From: Bacteroidota bacterium
Lineage (GTDB): Bacteria; Bacteroidota; Bacteroidia; Chitinophagales; Saprospiraceae
Direction of reading: 5' to 3'
Length of the DNA stretch: 10,908 bases
NCBI GenBank assembly: GCA_024280135.1
Contig: JAJRQS010000365.1
Coordinates: 1 to 10,908 of the forward strand
The position numbers were made by a program, and so were the translations under genes. Below the pieces are notes generated by a model, which was not told the DNA's origin, did not search any database, and saw only the letters and a program-made list of their open reading frames with translations. Of this stretch, positions 1-7,840 are shown piece by piece. Numbering within the stretch: position 1 is the stretch's first letter; each line of letters begins with the position of its first letter.

Positions 1-833
1 TGCTGGGCAATAGGCTTACCAAAAGCAATTCGCTCATTGGCGTAGGCTGCTGCGAGCTCATACGCTCCTTGTGCAATGCCCAACGCCTGAGAAGCAATCC
101 CAATTCGGCCTCCAGCCAATACCTTCATAGCAAATTTAAACCCAAATCCATCTTCACCAATTCTGTTCTCCTTCGGTATCTTAACATCTTGATACATGAT
201 GGTGTGGGTGTCGGATGCACGGATTCCTAGTTTGTCTTCTTTGGGGCCGATTTCTACGCCATCCCAGCTTGTTTCGACCAAAAAAGCATTGATACCTCGA
301 CTTCCTTTACTCTTATCTGTTTGGGCAATGACTATATGGAGCTTGGAACTCCCGCCATTTGTAATCCAGTTTTTGACACCATTTAATAAGTAGTGATCCC
401 CTTTGTCTTCTGCGGTGGTGCGTTGCATGGTCGCATCACTACCAGCTTCTGGCTCAGACAAGCAAAATGCACCTATCCATTCTCCTGTAGCCAGTTTTGT
501 AAGATATTTTTGTTTTTGCTCCTCTGTACCATAGGTTTCAATACCCCAACAAACTAGAGAATTATTTACAGACATGGCTACAGAACACGAACTATCAACT
601 TTGGAAATTTCTTCCATGGCAATGACATAAGACAGGGTATCCATACCACCTCCCCCGTACTTGGGATCGACCATCATGCCTAGAAAACCCATTTCTCCCA
701 TCATTTTTAACTGTTCAGTGGGGTGCGTTTTGTGGGTATCACGGTCAATTACTCCGGGTAAAAGTTCTGTTTGAGTAAAGTCTCTAGCGGCTTGTTTGAC
801 TGCTAATTGTTCTTCTGTAAGGTAAAAATCCAT
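1..833 (-). CDS. Acyl-CoA dehydrogenase, short/medium-chain type (C-terminus beyond window)
   Basis: FAD-dependent enzyme that oxidises acyl-CoA to trans-2-enoyl-CoA and passes electrons to ETF, in beta-oxidation or branched amino-acid breakdown. The minus strand from ATG 833 stays open to the window edge: 277 codons of the roughly 380 usual for the family. The start MDFYLTEEQL is typical. The flavin/substrate signature CLSEPEAGSD lies at about residues 124-133 and WITNG at 156-160. The last visible residues, NERIAFGKPIAQ, begin the second family signature. The catalytic glutamate of the C-terminal domain would lie outside the window and cannot be checked. It is transcribed away from the bat gene across a 216-base gap. 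The family is certain from the sequence; the chain-length specificity is not. It resembles butyryl-CoA dehydrogenases most. Confidence 0.95.
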   Translation of the reverse strand, partial: MDFYLTEEQLAVKQAARDFTQTELLPGVIDRDTHKTHPTEQLKMMGEMGFLGMMVDPKYGGGGMDTLSYVIAMEEISKVDSSCSVAMSVNNSLVCWGIETYGTEEQKQKYLTKLATGEWIGAFCLSEPEAGSDATMQRTTAEDKGDHYLLNGVKNWITNGGSSKLHIVIAQTDKSKGSRGINAFLVETSWDGVEIGPKEDKLGIRASDTHTIMYQDVKIPKENRIGEDGFGFKFAMKVLAGGRIGIASQALGIAQGAYELAAAYANERIAFGKPIAQ

Positions 834-1021
834 TTTATTTGTTTTGTCACAAATGAAGTAATGCCATTTGTTGTGATTAGGGGTCGCTAAATTACGGATT
901 TTGTGGGAGGTAAGTTGTTTTTTTGCAAAAAAAACAGAATTATGATCCGCTGATCCTATATAGAGAGCGGCTAGTAAATTAAAATTTGGTAGCACAGAAA
1001 GGATAAAACAATAATTTCAAG

Positions 1022-1029
1022 TACATTTG
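1022..1029 (+). promoter_or_regulatory. Bacteroidota-type -7 box (TACATTTG) before the bat gene
   Basis: TACATTTG matches the TAnnTTTG consensus of the primary Bacteroidota sigma factor. It lies 20 bases before the proposed TTG start at 1050, so transcription would begin near 1035 and leave a very short leader. No good TTTG -33 element is present at 19-21 bases. The box sits inside a short inverted repeat, GTACA-TT-TGTAC (1021-1032), which may be chance. The rest of 834-1049 shows no gene; a T7-GC-A8 palindrome lies at 918-934. Confidence 0.45.
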
Positions 1030-1049
1030 TACGTTTATAAAAGAAAATA

Positions 1050-2831
<1,782 letters not shown>

Positions 2832-2874
2832 TGCAATAGAATTGAAAGATTTTTTTAAAAAACTTCCCTTTTGA

Positions 2875-2903
2875 CTAACCATTTTGGGGTACGCTTCGTC
2901 TAA
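2875..2903 (+). promoter_or_regulatory. ECF-sigma-like promoter P1 upstream of lpxD
   Basis: CTAACC (2875-2880), 16 bases, then CGTCTAA (2897-2903). An AAC-containing -35 element and a CGTC-type -10 element at about 16 bases is the pattern of group IV (ECF, RpoE-like) sigma factors, and it differs from the TAnnTTTG boxes elsewhere in this window. The next intact gene is lpxD at 3048, and transcription would start near 2910. This is inferred from motif and spacing only. Confidence 0.45.
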
Positions 2904-2937
2904 TAAGTGCGTATAATTGATAAAAGAGGTGTTAGCT

Positions 2938-2985
2938 ATGATTTTATACCTTATTTTCCCAATTTATTCGAGTAACAATCGTTGA
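2938..2985 (+). CDS. Possible 15-residue leader ORF in the lpxD leader
   Basis: ATG 2938 opens a 15-codon ORF (MILYLIFPIYSSNNR) ending at TGA 2983-2985. An AGAGGTG sequence (2925-2931), a strong Shine-Dalgarno-like site unusual for this window, lies 6 bases before the ATG. GGTGTTA (2928-2934), overlapping that site, is complementary to TAACACC (3010-3016), so a leader RNA could hide it. It could be a leader peptide, the stub of a lost gene, or chance. No homologue is recognised. Confidence 0.2.
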   Translation: MILYLIFPIYSSNNR

Positions 2986-3000
2986 GATTGTACGTCTATA
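2973..3000 (+). promoter_or_regulatory. Second ECF-sigma-like promoter P2 upstream of lpxD
   Basis: TAAC (2973-2976) and CGTCTATA (2993-3000), with 16 bases between AAC and CGTC, compared with 17 in P1. Transcription would start near 3007, giving lpxD a leader of about 40 bases without the small ORF at 2938. The repetition of the motif pair in one intergenic region supports both calls, though each alone is weak. Confidence 0.35.
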
Positions 3001-3047
3001 AAGATAGATTAACACCACATAACTACTTTTAACACAACTACTTATAA

Positions 3048-3989
3048 ATGAAGTTTCCTAATCCGATTCCAGTCAAAGAGATTGCTAAGCGTATTGGAGC
3101 TGATATTATCGGGTCTACAACGCAGAAAGCTTTTGGTATTAATGAAATCCATAAAGTAAGACCTGGAGATATTACTTTTTCTGACGTAGAAAAATATTTT
3201 GAAAAGTCTCTGAACTCAGAGGCAACCATCATTATTTTGAATAAAATAGTGCCTTGTCCAGAAGGCAAAACTATTTTAGTGGTGGACAAACCCTTTGAAG
3301 CGTATGATTCTTTGGTTAGAGAATTTCGACCTTTCCGTCCTTTAACAGCTGTAGTAGCGGAAGATGCAATAATTGGTAAGAATACGCATATAGAACCCAA
3401 TGTTATCATTGGGCATCATGTAGAGATAGGAGATAACTGCTACATTCAAGCGGGTGTCGTCATTCAAGATTATACAATTATTGGAAATAACGTGGTTATT
3501 CAATCAGGAACCGTTATTGGGTCTGATGCTTTTTATTTTAAGCGTAAGCCAGAAGAATATATCAAGTGGCGTTCTGGTGGTCGAGTGGTGATTAAAGACA
3601 ACGTAGAGATAGCTGCTAACTGTACCATTAATAAAGGAGTTTCGGGTGATACCATTCTTGGAGAAGGGACGAAATTGGACTGTATGGTTCATATAGGGCA
3701 TGGAGTAGAAGTAGGTGCGAACTGTCTTTTTGCCGCGCAAGTAGGCATCGGAGGCAAAACAATAATTGACGAAGGGGTTGTTCTTTTCGGACAGGTAGGG
3801 GTTGCCCAAAATATTCACATAGCAAAGAATGTCGTGGTACTAGCCAAGTCTGGAATCAGCAAAAACCTAGAAGAGAAAAAAGTGTATTTTGGATATCCTG
3901 CCAAGGAAGCAAAAACTACTTTTAGAGAATTAGCCGCTTTGAAACAACTACCTGAATTTATCAGAGCTAATTTGAAATTGACGAAGTAA
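3048..3989 (+). CDS. lpxD: UDP-3-O-acylglucosamine N-acyltransferase family (LpxD-like)
   Basis: LpxD transfers a hydroxyacyl chain from acyl-ACP to the amino group of UDP-3-O-acyl-glucosamine, the third step of lipid A synthesis, in the cytoplasm. The 313-residue product has the N-terminal nucleotide-binding domain (about 1-100; GADIIG, RPGDITF) and a left-handed beta-helix of hexapeptide repeats (about 101-270; for example IIGKNTHIEPNVIIGHHVEIG). A helical C-terminus (RELAALKQLPEFI) follows. H218 in HIGHGVEVG aligns with the catalytic histidine of E. coli LpxD (H239, IAHNVVIG). It is somewhat shorter than E. coli LpxD (341). Bacteroidota often carry two LpxD-like proteins, and this may be the shorter paralogue, since no lpxC, fabZ or lpxA is adjacent. 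The start is ATG 3048 with an AT-rich leader. An intrinsic terminator follows. Confidence 0.9.
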   Translation: MKFPNPIPVKEIAKRIGADIIGSTTQKAFGINEIHKVRPGDITFSDVEKYFEKSLNSEATIIILNKIVPCPEGKTILVVDKPFEAYDSLVREFRPFRPLTAVVAEDAIIGKNTHIEPNVIIGHHVEIGDNCYIQAGVVIQDYTIIGNNVVIQSGTVIGSDAFYFKRKPEEYIKWRSGGRVVIKDNVEIAANCTINKGVSGDTILGEGTKLDCMVHIGHGVEVGANCLFAAQVGIGGKTIIDEGVVLFGQVGVAQNIHIAKNVVVLAKSGISKNLEEKKVYFGYPAKEAKTTFRELAALKQLPEFIRANLKLTK

Positions 3990-4012
3990 GCATTTTATTT
4001 TCTTGATGATTT

Positions 4013-4051
4013 AAAACTGGAAATTTGCGAAAGTGAGTTTCCAGTTTTTTT
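4013..4051 (+). terminator. Intrinsic terminator after lpxD
   Basis: AAAACTGGAAA (4013-4023) pairs perfectly with TTTCCAGTTTT (4038-4048) around a 14-base loop, and the T-run continues to 4051. It lies 24 bases after the lpxD stop, so lpxD ends a transcription unit here and maf is separately transcribed. Confidence 0.85.
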
Positions 4052-4129
4052 GCATTTGCTAGTGTATAGCAGAGTCAGCCAATGGAATTAAATTTAGTGC
4101 CTAAACTACGCTGTAATTTACGCTAATTC

Positions 4130-4261
4130 TCAATCAGTACTGTTATCCACTTGTCCTTCTTTTCTTTGTTTTATCCAAAGGTCTTGAATGATCAATCGAC
4201 TACTTTTTTCATAACTGAAGTAACTAACAGCCCAGTTCAATCCAACAAAGAATCTATTTCT
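4130..4261 (-). pseudogene. ndh: C-terminal remnant of a type II NADH dehydrogenase
   Basis: On the minus strand, 43 codons from 4261 to a TGA at 4132-4130 read RNRFFVGLNWAVSYF, then SYEKSSRLIIQ and a polar tail. This matches the membrane-binding C-terminus of type II (non-proton-pumping) NADH:quinone oxidoreductases, where a segment of the form FRNR-NW-YF-Y-RLI closes the protein. Upstream the frame is open only to a TAA at 4291-4289, contains no ATG, and shows no FAD- or NAD-binding part. At about 4306-4289 another frame reads VFIFLM, as the preceding hydrophobic segment of such enzymes might, hinting at a frameshift or small rearrangement. The rest of the gene is missing and maf begins at 4349. 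I recognise the family from memory only. A short unrelated ORF is the alternative. Confidence 0.6.
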
Positions 4262-4348
4262 AGAAAGACTATCGTGACTTTTGTTACATTAGAAAAATAA
4301 ATACTCTTTTAACCATTCTCCTTACCTTGTGCAAAAATAAATATTTCT

Positions 4349-4924
4349 ATGAAAATAATGTCTATACCCATAGCGCTTGCCTCTAAATCTCCTAGGCGAC
4401 AACAACTCTTGCAAGAAGCTGGGTTTCAATTTAGGGTCGTTCTGCCCAACGCAGAAGAAATTTATCCAGCCGAAATGGATCCCAAAGAAGTGCCTTGTTT
4501 TCTTTCTCAAATTAAAGCGAAAGCAGCTATCCCCCTTGCTAAACCAGAAGAAGTTATATTGGCTGCGGACACTATCGTGATCTTTGAAGACACCATTTAT
4601 GAAAAGCCCAAAGACCGAGAAGGTGCCATCCGAATCCTCCAAGCCCTTTCGGGAAATACCCATGAAGTCATTACAGGTGTTACTTTGCTTTCGCCAAAAA
4701 AAGAAATGAGTTTTTGTGGACATACCTCTGTCACGATGGAAGCGTTATCGTTAGATGAAATCAACTTCTATATTGATAATTTTAATCCATTCGACAAAGC
4801 GGGAGCTTATGGAATCCAAGAATGGATAGGACATTGCAAAGTGGCAAGTATTACTGGTTCTTACCTGAATGTTATGGGTCTTCCCGTAAATCTAGTTTAT
4901 AAACACCTAGAATCATTTACCTAA
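4349..4924 (+). CDS. maf: Maf-family nucleoside triphosphate pyrophosphatase (dTTP/UTP type)
   Basis: Maf proteins hydrolyse non-canonical or pyrimidine nucleoside triphosphates (dTTP, UTP, modified forms) to the monophosphate and pyrophosphate in the cytoplasm, and are linked to house-cleaning and septum control. The 191-residue product has the full set of motifs: SKSPRR (residues 12-17), AADT (72-75) with the catalytic aspartate D74, a KP pair (86-87), the LSG-H segment near 100-105, and DKAGAYGIQ (149-157). These fit the YhdE-like dTTPase/UTPase group. ATG 4349 is used; ATG 4358 would give the same protein without MKI. It stands between the lpxD terminator and the DUF1015 promoter, so it is probably monocistronic. 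No convincing promoter is seen in the decayed ndh sequence before it. Confidence 0.93.
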   Translation: MKIMSIPIALASKSPRRQQLLQEAGFQFRVVLPNAEEIYPAEMDPKEVPCFLSQIKAKAAIPLAKPEEVILAADTIVIFEDTIYEKPKDREGAIRILQALSGNTHEVITGVTLLSPKKEMSFCGHTSVTMEALSLDEINFYIDNFNPFDKAGAYGIQEWIGHCKVASITGSYLNVMGLPVNLVYKHLESFT

Positions 4925-4977
4925 ACCACAGGTCTCAATTGGAATTATTTATCCAAGAAAAAGAAGCATTCTAAATG

Positions 4978-5009
4978 CTTGACCTACACGCAAAAATCCT
5001 CTATATTTG
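4978..5009 (+). promoter_or_regulatory. Bacteroidota-type promoter before the DUF1015 gene
   Basis: CTTG (4978-4981; consensus TTTG), 20 bases, then TATATTTG (5002-5009), a perfect TAnnTTTG -7 box at the expected spacing. Transcription should start near 5016, about 40 bases before ATG 5055. This is the best two-part promoter in the window, and it argues against a TTG start at 5007, which lies inside the -7 box. Confidence 0.65.
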
Positions 5010-5054
5010 GAGCCCCTACCAAAGCAGCTATATTCAGCTCTAACCAAATATAAG

Positions 5055-6155
5055 ATGAAAATACGACCTTTTAAGGCTTTGCAGCCAAATTTTAATTTAT
5101 TGACCTCACCGGATGCTTTTGCTTCTGAAATTAAGAAAAATTTCAAAGATTTTTTTACTTCAGGCATGATACAGGAACAAAAGGAAGAAGCTTTTTTTAT
5201 TTACCGTATTATCGATGATGGTCAGCCACATACAGGACTGATTACGGGAACTGCTATTCAAGAATACCTGAGCAATAATATAAAAAAACATGAGCAAACT
5301 TTAAATGCTAATGAACAGGCTCATCTTCACAAATTCTTGCAATGGAATACAACAATGAAACCCATTTTATTAGTCTATCCATCCGTCTCTACCATTTCTA
5401 ATTTGCTAAATAAATATACCTCTTCTGCTAATCCAGATTTTGAAATTGACTTTGAACTCATTCCGCAAAAACATCAATTTTGGATGGTTACGGATCCTAG
5501 TTGGTTAGATAAAATAACGAAACTTTTTAAAACCAAAGTCAAAACAGCTTACATTGCTGATGGACATCATCGGATAGCTGGAACCGCCTCACTACACGAG
5601 AAGTTCCCCAAATTACACTACAACCAAGCTTTTACAGCCTATTTTGCTTTTAATGAAGTGAAAGTTTTAGCGTACAATCGGGTTATCAAAGATTTGAATG
5701 GACTCTCTCCAACTCACTTCATGGCAAAGCTTTCCAAATACTTTAAAATAAAGACCCTGAATGAGCCTTCCAAGCCTTCTAAGAAGCACCAGCTTACTAT
5801 TATGCTGCACCATGAGTGGTATCAATTGACTTGGAAAAAAAGTAAAATTAAACCTCTTATTGTTGATGATCCCGTTTTGTTGGACAGCTTTTTATTGAAC
5901 CATTTTATCTTTCCTATATTGGGTATTTCGGATCCAAGAATTGATAAACGTATATCATATATAGGTGGAGATGAAGGGCTAGACGGTATTATTCGAAAGG
6001 TTGGTGATGATCCTTCAAGAGTCGGAATTTGTTTGTATCCTGTTGATATTAAGGACATGGTTTCTTTGTCTGACATGGATAAGACGTTACCACCAAAATC
6101 TACTTGGTTTGAGCCTAGACTCAAGAATGGCGTCATCATGAAGCGTTTTGAATAA
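5055..6155 (+). CDS. DUF1015 family protein, N-terminally short variant
   Basis: A conserved bacterial family without settled function. Its DGHHR motif resembles the DG-HR motifs of the ParB/Srx fold, to which the archaeal free-serine kinase SerK belongs, and in Bacteroidota the gene often lies with serC and serA; a serine-related role is only inference. From ATG 5055 the product has 366 residues: RPFKALQP at 4-11, KKHEQTL at 77-83, YIADGHHR at 166-173, and a C-terminal PPKSTWFEP block about 20 residues from the end. The segment between RPFKALQP and the FFTSGMI helix is about 40 residues shorter than I expect and lacks the usual SRPYDV-like stretch. The frame is open upstream to a TTG at 5007, but that lies inside the promoter. 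Here the neighbour is maf and no ser gene is near. Confidence 0.85.
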   Translation: MKIRPFKALQPNFNLLTSPDAFASEIKKNFKDFFTSGMIQEQKEEAFFIYRIIDDGQPHTGLITGTAIQEYLSNNIKKHEQTLNANEQAHLHKFLQWNTTMKPILLVYPSVSTISNLLNKYTSSANPDFEIDFELIPQKHQFWMVTDPSWLDKITKLFKTKVKTAYIADGHHRIAGTASLHEKFPKLHYNQAFTAYFAFNEVKVLAYNRVIKDLNGLSPTHFMAKLSKYFKIKTLNEPSKPSKKHQLTIMLHHEWYQLTWKKSKIKPLIVDDPVLLDSFLLNHFIFPILGISDPRIDKRISYIGGDEGLDGIIRKVGDDPSRVGICLYPVDIKDMVSLSDMDKTLPPKSTWFEPRLKNGVIMKRFE

Positions 6156-6159
6156 AATG

Positions 6160-6234
6160 CTTTGACCAAGGAGTTACTGAAGTCCCTTAGCAGTTGCTTT
6201 TAAACCACTGAAAAAGAGGTCTCAAAGTTTTTTT
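6160..6234 (+). terminator. Weak candidate terminator after the DUF1015 gene
   Basis: CTTTGA (6160-6165) pairs with TCAAAG (6222-6227), and seven T follow (6228-6234). The enclosed 56 bases offer only short internal stems such as AAGG/CCTT, so the hairpin is loose. The position, right after the stop at 6155, and the T-run are the main support. Between here and 6374 nothing else is recognised. Confidence 0.3.
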
Positions 6235-6374
6235 CGTTGTAACAAGAGTATTACTTCGTTCATTATCAGCCAGTTACTATTTATGTCAATTAAGATAGGG
6301 AATATTAAGCTTTTCGGACTTTATTGGCAAGATAATTGCATATTCCTTTTATGAAGATGACGACGTAATGGAGT

Positions 6375-6468
6375 AAAGAAATAGAGCAGGTTGTCTTCCC
6401 TAAATTGAGGGTGAGTGTTTGTTCATAGTTTTTGTTTTGTCCCCCAGATAAAATTGGGGGACTTTTTT
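6375..6468 (+). ncRNA. Tandem structured RNA-like unit 1 (hairpin, conserved linker, terminator)
   Basis: Unit 1 starts with AAAGAAATAGAGC (6375-6387). A short hairpin CCCT-AAATTG-AGGG (6398-6411) follows, then the linker TGTTTGTTCATAGT (6416-6429), a T/G-rich stretch TTTTGTTTTG, and an intrinsic terminator (6439-6468). Unit 2, 139 bases downstream, repeats the same parts in the same order with different stem sequences. No ORF or clear TAnnTTTG box belongs to it. It may be a small RNA or a processed 3' region of the DUF1015 transcript. The family is not recognised. Confidence 0.45.
6439..6468 (+). terminator. Intrinsic terminator of unit 1
   Basis: GTCCCCCA (6439-6446) pairs perfectly with TGGGGGAC (6455-6462) around an 8-base loop, followed by six T (6463-6468). 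The T-run lies only on the plus-strand side, so it terminates plus-strand transcripts. Confidence 0.85.
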
Positions 6469-6513
6469 CCCTTTTCTACTCTTCAATTTCCCTTATTCGA
6501 TAGACAACCCAAA

Positions 6514-6615
6514 AAAGAAATGCGCTTTTCCATCTGGAAAGGTAAGGATGTTTGTTCATAGTGTTTGTTTTTTGTTTTGTCCCTGTCGAGTTTGTTCCTT
6601 GACAGGGCTTTTTTT
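6514..6615 (+). ncRNA. Tandem structured RNA-like unit 2
   Basis: Same build as unit 1: AAAGAAATGCGC (6514-6525), hairpin CTTTTCC-ATCT-GGAAAGG (6525-6542, one G-U pair), linker TGTTTGTTCATAGT (6549-6562), a longer T/G stretch ending TTTTGTCCC, then an intrinsic terminator. Hairpin and terminator stems differ in sequence from unit 1 while the linker is identical, which suggests that structure is kept. AGACAACC (6502-6509), just before it, is complementary to GGTTGTCT (6389-6396) in unit 1. No promoter is found. The alternative is a repeated terminator cassette without its own function. Confidence 0.45.
6581..6615 (+). terminator. Intrinsic terminator of unit 2
   Basis: CCCTGTCGAG (6581-6590) pairs with CTTGACAGGG (6598-6607), ten pairs including one G-U, with a 7-base loop. 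Seven T follow after one C (6609-6615). It protects the region downstream, where the minus-strand transposase remnant lies, from plus-strand transcripts. Confidence 0.85.
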
Positions 6616-6632
6616 GTCAAATACAAGGCAGC

Positions 6633-6651
6633 TGTTTATAGAAAATAAACA
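6633..6651. repeat. Inverted repeat at the break point of the transposase remnant
   Basis: TGTTTAT (6633-6639) and ATAAACA (6645-6651) are perfect inverted copies around AGAAA. The repeat lies where the Y1 transposase resemblance stops, and may mark the rearrangement that removed the 3' part, or be chance in AT-rich DNA. Confidence 0.4.
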
Positions 6652-6813
6652 ATGGACATGATCGGTATATGCATTAACCTCGATAAGGATTCCTTTGCTC
6701 TTAGCATTTTCCTATATATGGGTAAATAATTGTTGCCTAAAATCTTCATGGATTAAAGGCACTCTCTTTTTAGTACAAAAAACCGTATGTACCCAGACGC
6801 TGACCCAACTCAT
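6637..6813 (-). pseudogene. Truncated IS200-like / REP-associated Y1 transposase remnant
   Basis: Y1 (HUH) transposases cut and join single-stranded DNA through a catalytic tyrosine; they belong to IS200/IS605 elements and to RAYTs that mobilise REP sequences. From ATG 6813 the minus strand reads MSWVSVWVHTVFCTKKRVPL, then HEDFRQQLFTHI, a TAG stop (6714-6712, codon 34), and in the same frame ENAKSKGI and TDHVHCLFS with the HUH pair H52 and H54. The resemblance ends near 6637. The helix with the catalytic tyrosine and the rest (about half to two thirds of a 130-180-residue protein) are missing. The in-frame stop and the truncation mean it is dead. A stop lies directly before the ATG, so the N-terminus is complete. 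Confidence 0.8.
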
Positions 6814-6821
6814 TTAAGATT

Positions 6822-6839
6822 TTGGTTTGTAAAAACCAA
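6822..6839. repeat. Small hairpin before the transposase remnant
   Basis: TTGGTTT (6822-6828) pairs with AAACCAA (6833-6839) around a 4-base loop. It lies 8 bases upstream of the transposase ATG on the minus strand, where IS200/IS605 elements carry a subterminal hairpin recognised by the transposase. It may be the left-end hairpin or hide the start site; element ends cannot be set. The remaining bases to 6882 show nothing else. Confidence 0.4.
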
Positions 6840-6882
6840 GTTGCATTTTGTCCTATACCAATCCTTTCGGAAAAAACTTTAA

Positions 6883-7836
6883 TCAAGCATTATCTGAAGC
6901 GCCAATTTCTTTCTCCACTATATAATTATTGCGATGTACAGAGTTTCGAGAGAGCATTTCTGCTAAAAAACCAGTTGTAAATAATTGCATCCCCAGTATA
7001 ATCGCTAGTATGCCAAAATAAAATAAAGGTCTGTCTGTTATGCCGTATTGATTATAGATTAATTTGGCAATACTTAAATAGGTAAGAATAGCAAAACCAA
7101 TAAGGAAGGACAATGTGCCCAAAGAACCAAAAAAGTGCATCGGTCTTTTGCCAAACTTCCCTACAAACATAATCGAAATCAAATCTAAGGGTCCATTTAT
7201 AAAGCGCATGATACTGCCAAATTTAGTGACCCCAAACTTACGCGCTTGGTGTTGAACAACCTTTTCCCCAATGTTTGAAAATCCAGCCCATTTAGCAATA
7301 ACCGGGATATAGCGATGCATTTCTCCATATACCTCAATGCTTTTAACTACATTTTTGCGATACGCCTTTAATCCACAGTTAAAATCATGTAAATGTATGC
7401 CACTTAATTTTCGGGTAACCGCATTGTACAACTTTGTAGGGATGGTCTTGCTTATCGGGTCATGTCGCACCTTTTTCCATCCAGAAACTAAGTCAAAACC
7501 CTCTTTCAATATCATACGATAAAGTTCAGGAATCTCTTCTGGATTATCCTGTAAATCAGCATCCATTGTCACCACTACGTCTCCCAAAGCAGCAGCAAAG
7601 CCTACATTGAGCGCAGCAGATTTACCATAGTTTCTTTGAAATTTAATGCCCCGTACACTCGGGTTGGATTGCGTTAGTTTTTCGATGATAGACCAAGAAG
7701 TGTCCGTACTGCCGTCATCAATGAAAACAATTTCATACGAAAAGCTGTGGGATTCCATAACTTTTCGAATCCAAGCCTCCAGTTCAGGCAAGGATTCATC
7801 TTCATTCAACAACGGTATTACTACTGAAATATCCAT
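6883..7836 (-). CDS. Family 2 glycosyltransferase with two C-terminal membrane segments (polyprenyl-phosphate type)
   Basis: GT-A enzyme resembling DPM1/GtrB/ArnC-type transferases, which move a sugar from a nucleotide donor to a polyprenyl phosphate at the inner face of the membrane; donor and product cannot be read from the sequence. The 317-residue protein starts MDISVVIPLLNEDESL, has DDGS at 40-43 for nucleotide binding and DAD (92-94) as the metal-binding DxD motif. HDFNCGLKAYR (150-160) and the ARKFGVTKFG segment (198-207) are typical of this group. Two hydrophobic segments follow (about 233-260 and 269-294), as in GtrB-like proteins, then a short polar tail. It is divergent from ftsE. 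No terminator is visible after its stop at 6883. Confidence 0.92.
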   Translation of the reverse strand: MDISVVIPLLNEDESLPELEAWIRKVMESHSFSYEIVFIDDGSTDTSWSIIEKLTQSNPSVRGIKFQRNYGKSAALNVGFAAALGDVVVTMDADLQDNPEEIPELYRMILKEGFDLVSGWKKVRHDPISKTIPTKLYNAVTRKLSGIHLHDFNCGLKAYRKNVVKSIEVYGEMHRYIPVIAKWAGFSNIGEKVVQHQARKFGVTKFGSIMRFINGPLDLISIMFVGKFGKRPMHFFGSLGTLSFLIGFAILTYLSIAKLIYNQYGITDRPLFYFGILAIILGMQLFTTGFLAEMLSRNSVHRNNYIVEKEIGASDNA

Positions 7837-7840
7837 ACGG

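Noticed and set aside
196..393. Plus-strand 65-codon ORF inside the acyl-CoA dehydrogenase
   Set aside because: The minus strand here encodes conserved acyl-CoA dehydrogenase sequence without interruption, so this frame is a shadow.
918..934. T7-GC-A8 palindrome as a bidirectional terminator
   Set aside because: It lies upstream of both flanking genes rather than after either, and has only an A/T stem with no loop. Probably base composition.
943..970. CCGCT / AGCGG inverted repeat as an operator
   Set aside because: Five-base arms with a 14-base spacer are expected by chance, and no regulator gene is adjacent.
3038..3409. Minus-strand 123-codon ORF over the start of lpxD
   Set aside because: Shadow of lpxD, which has full family motifs on the plus strand; no sign of a protein family in the shadow.
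6416..6583. CRISPR-like repeats
   Set aside because: Only two copies, unequal in length, each joined to an intrinsic terminator; no regular spacers and no cas genes.
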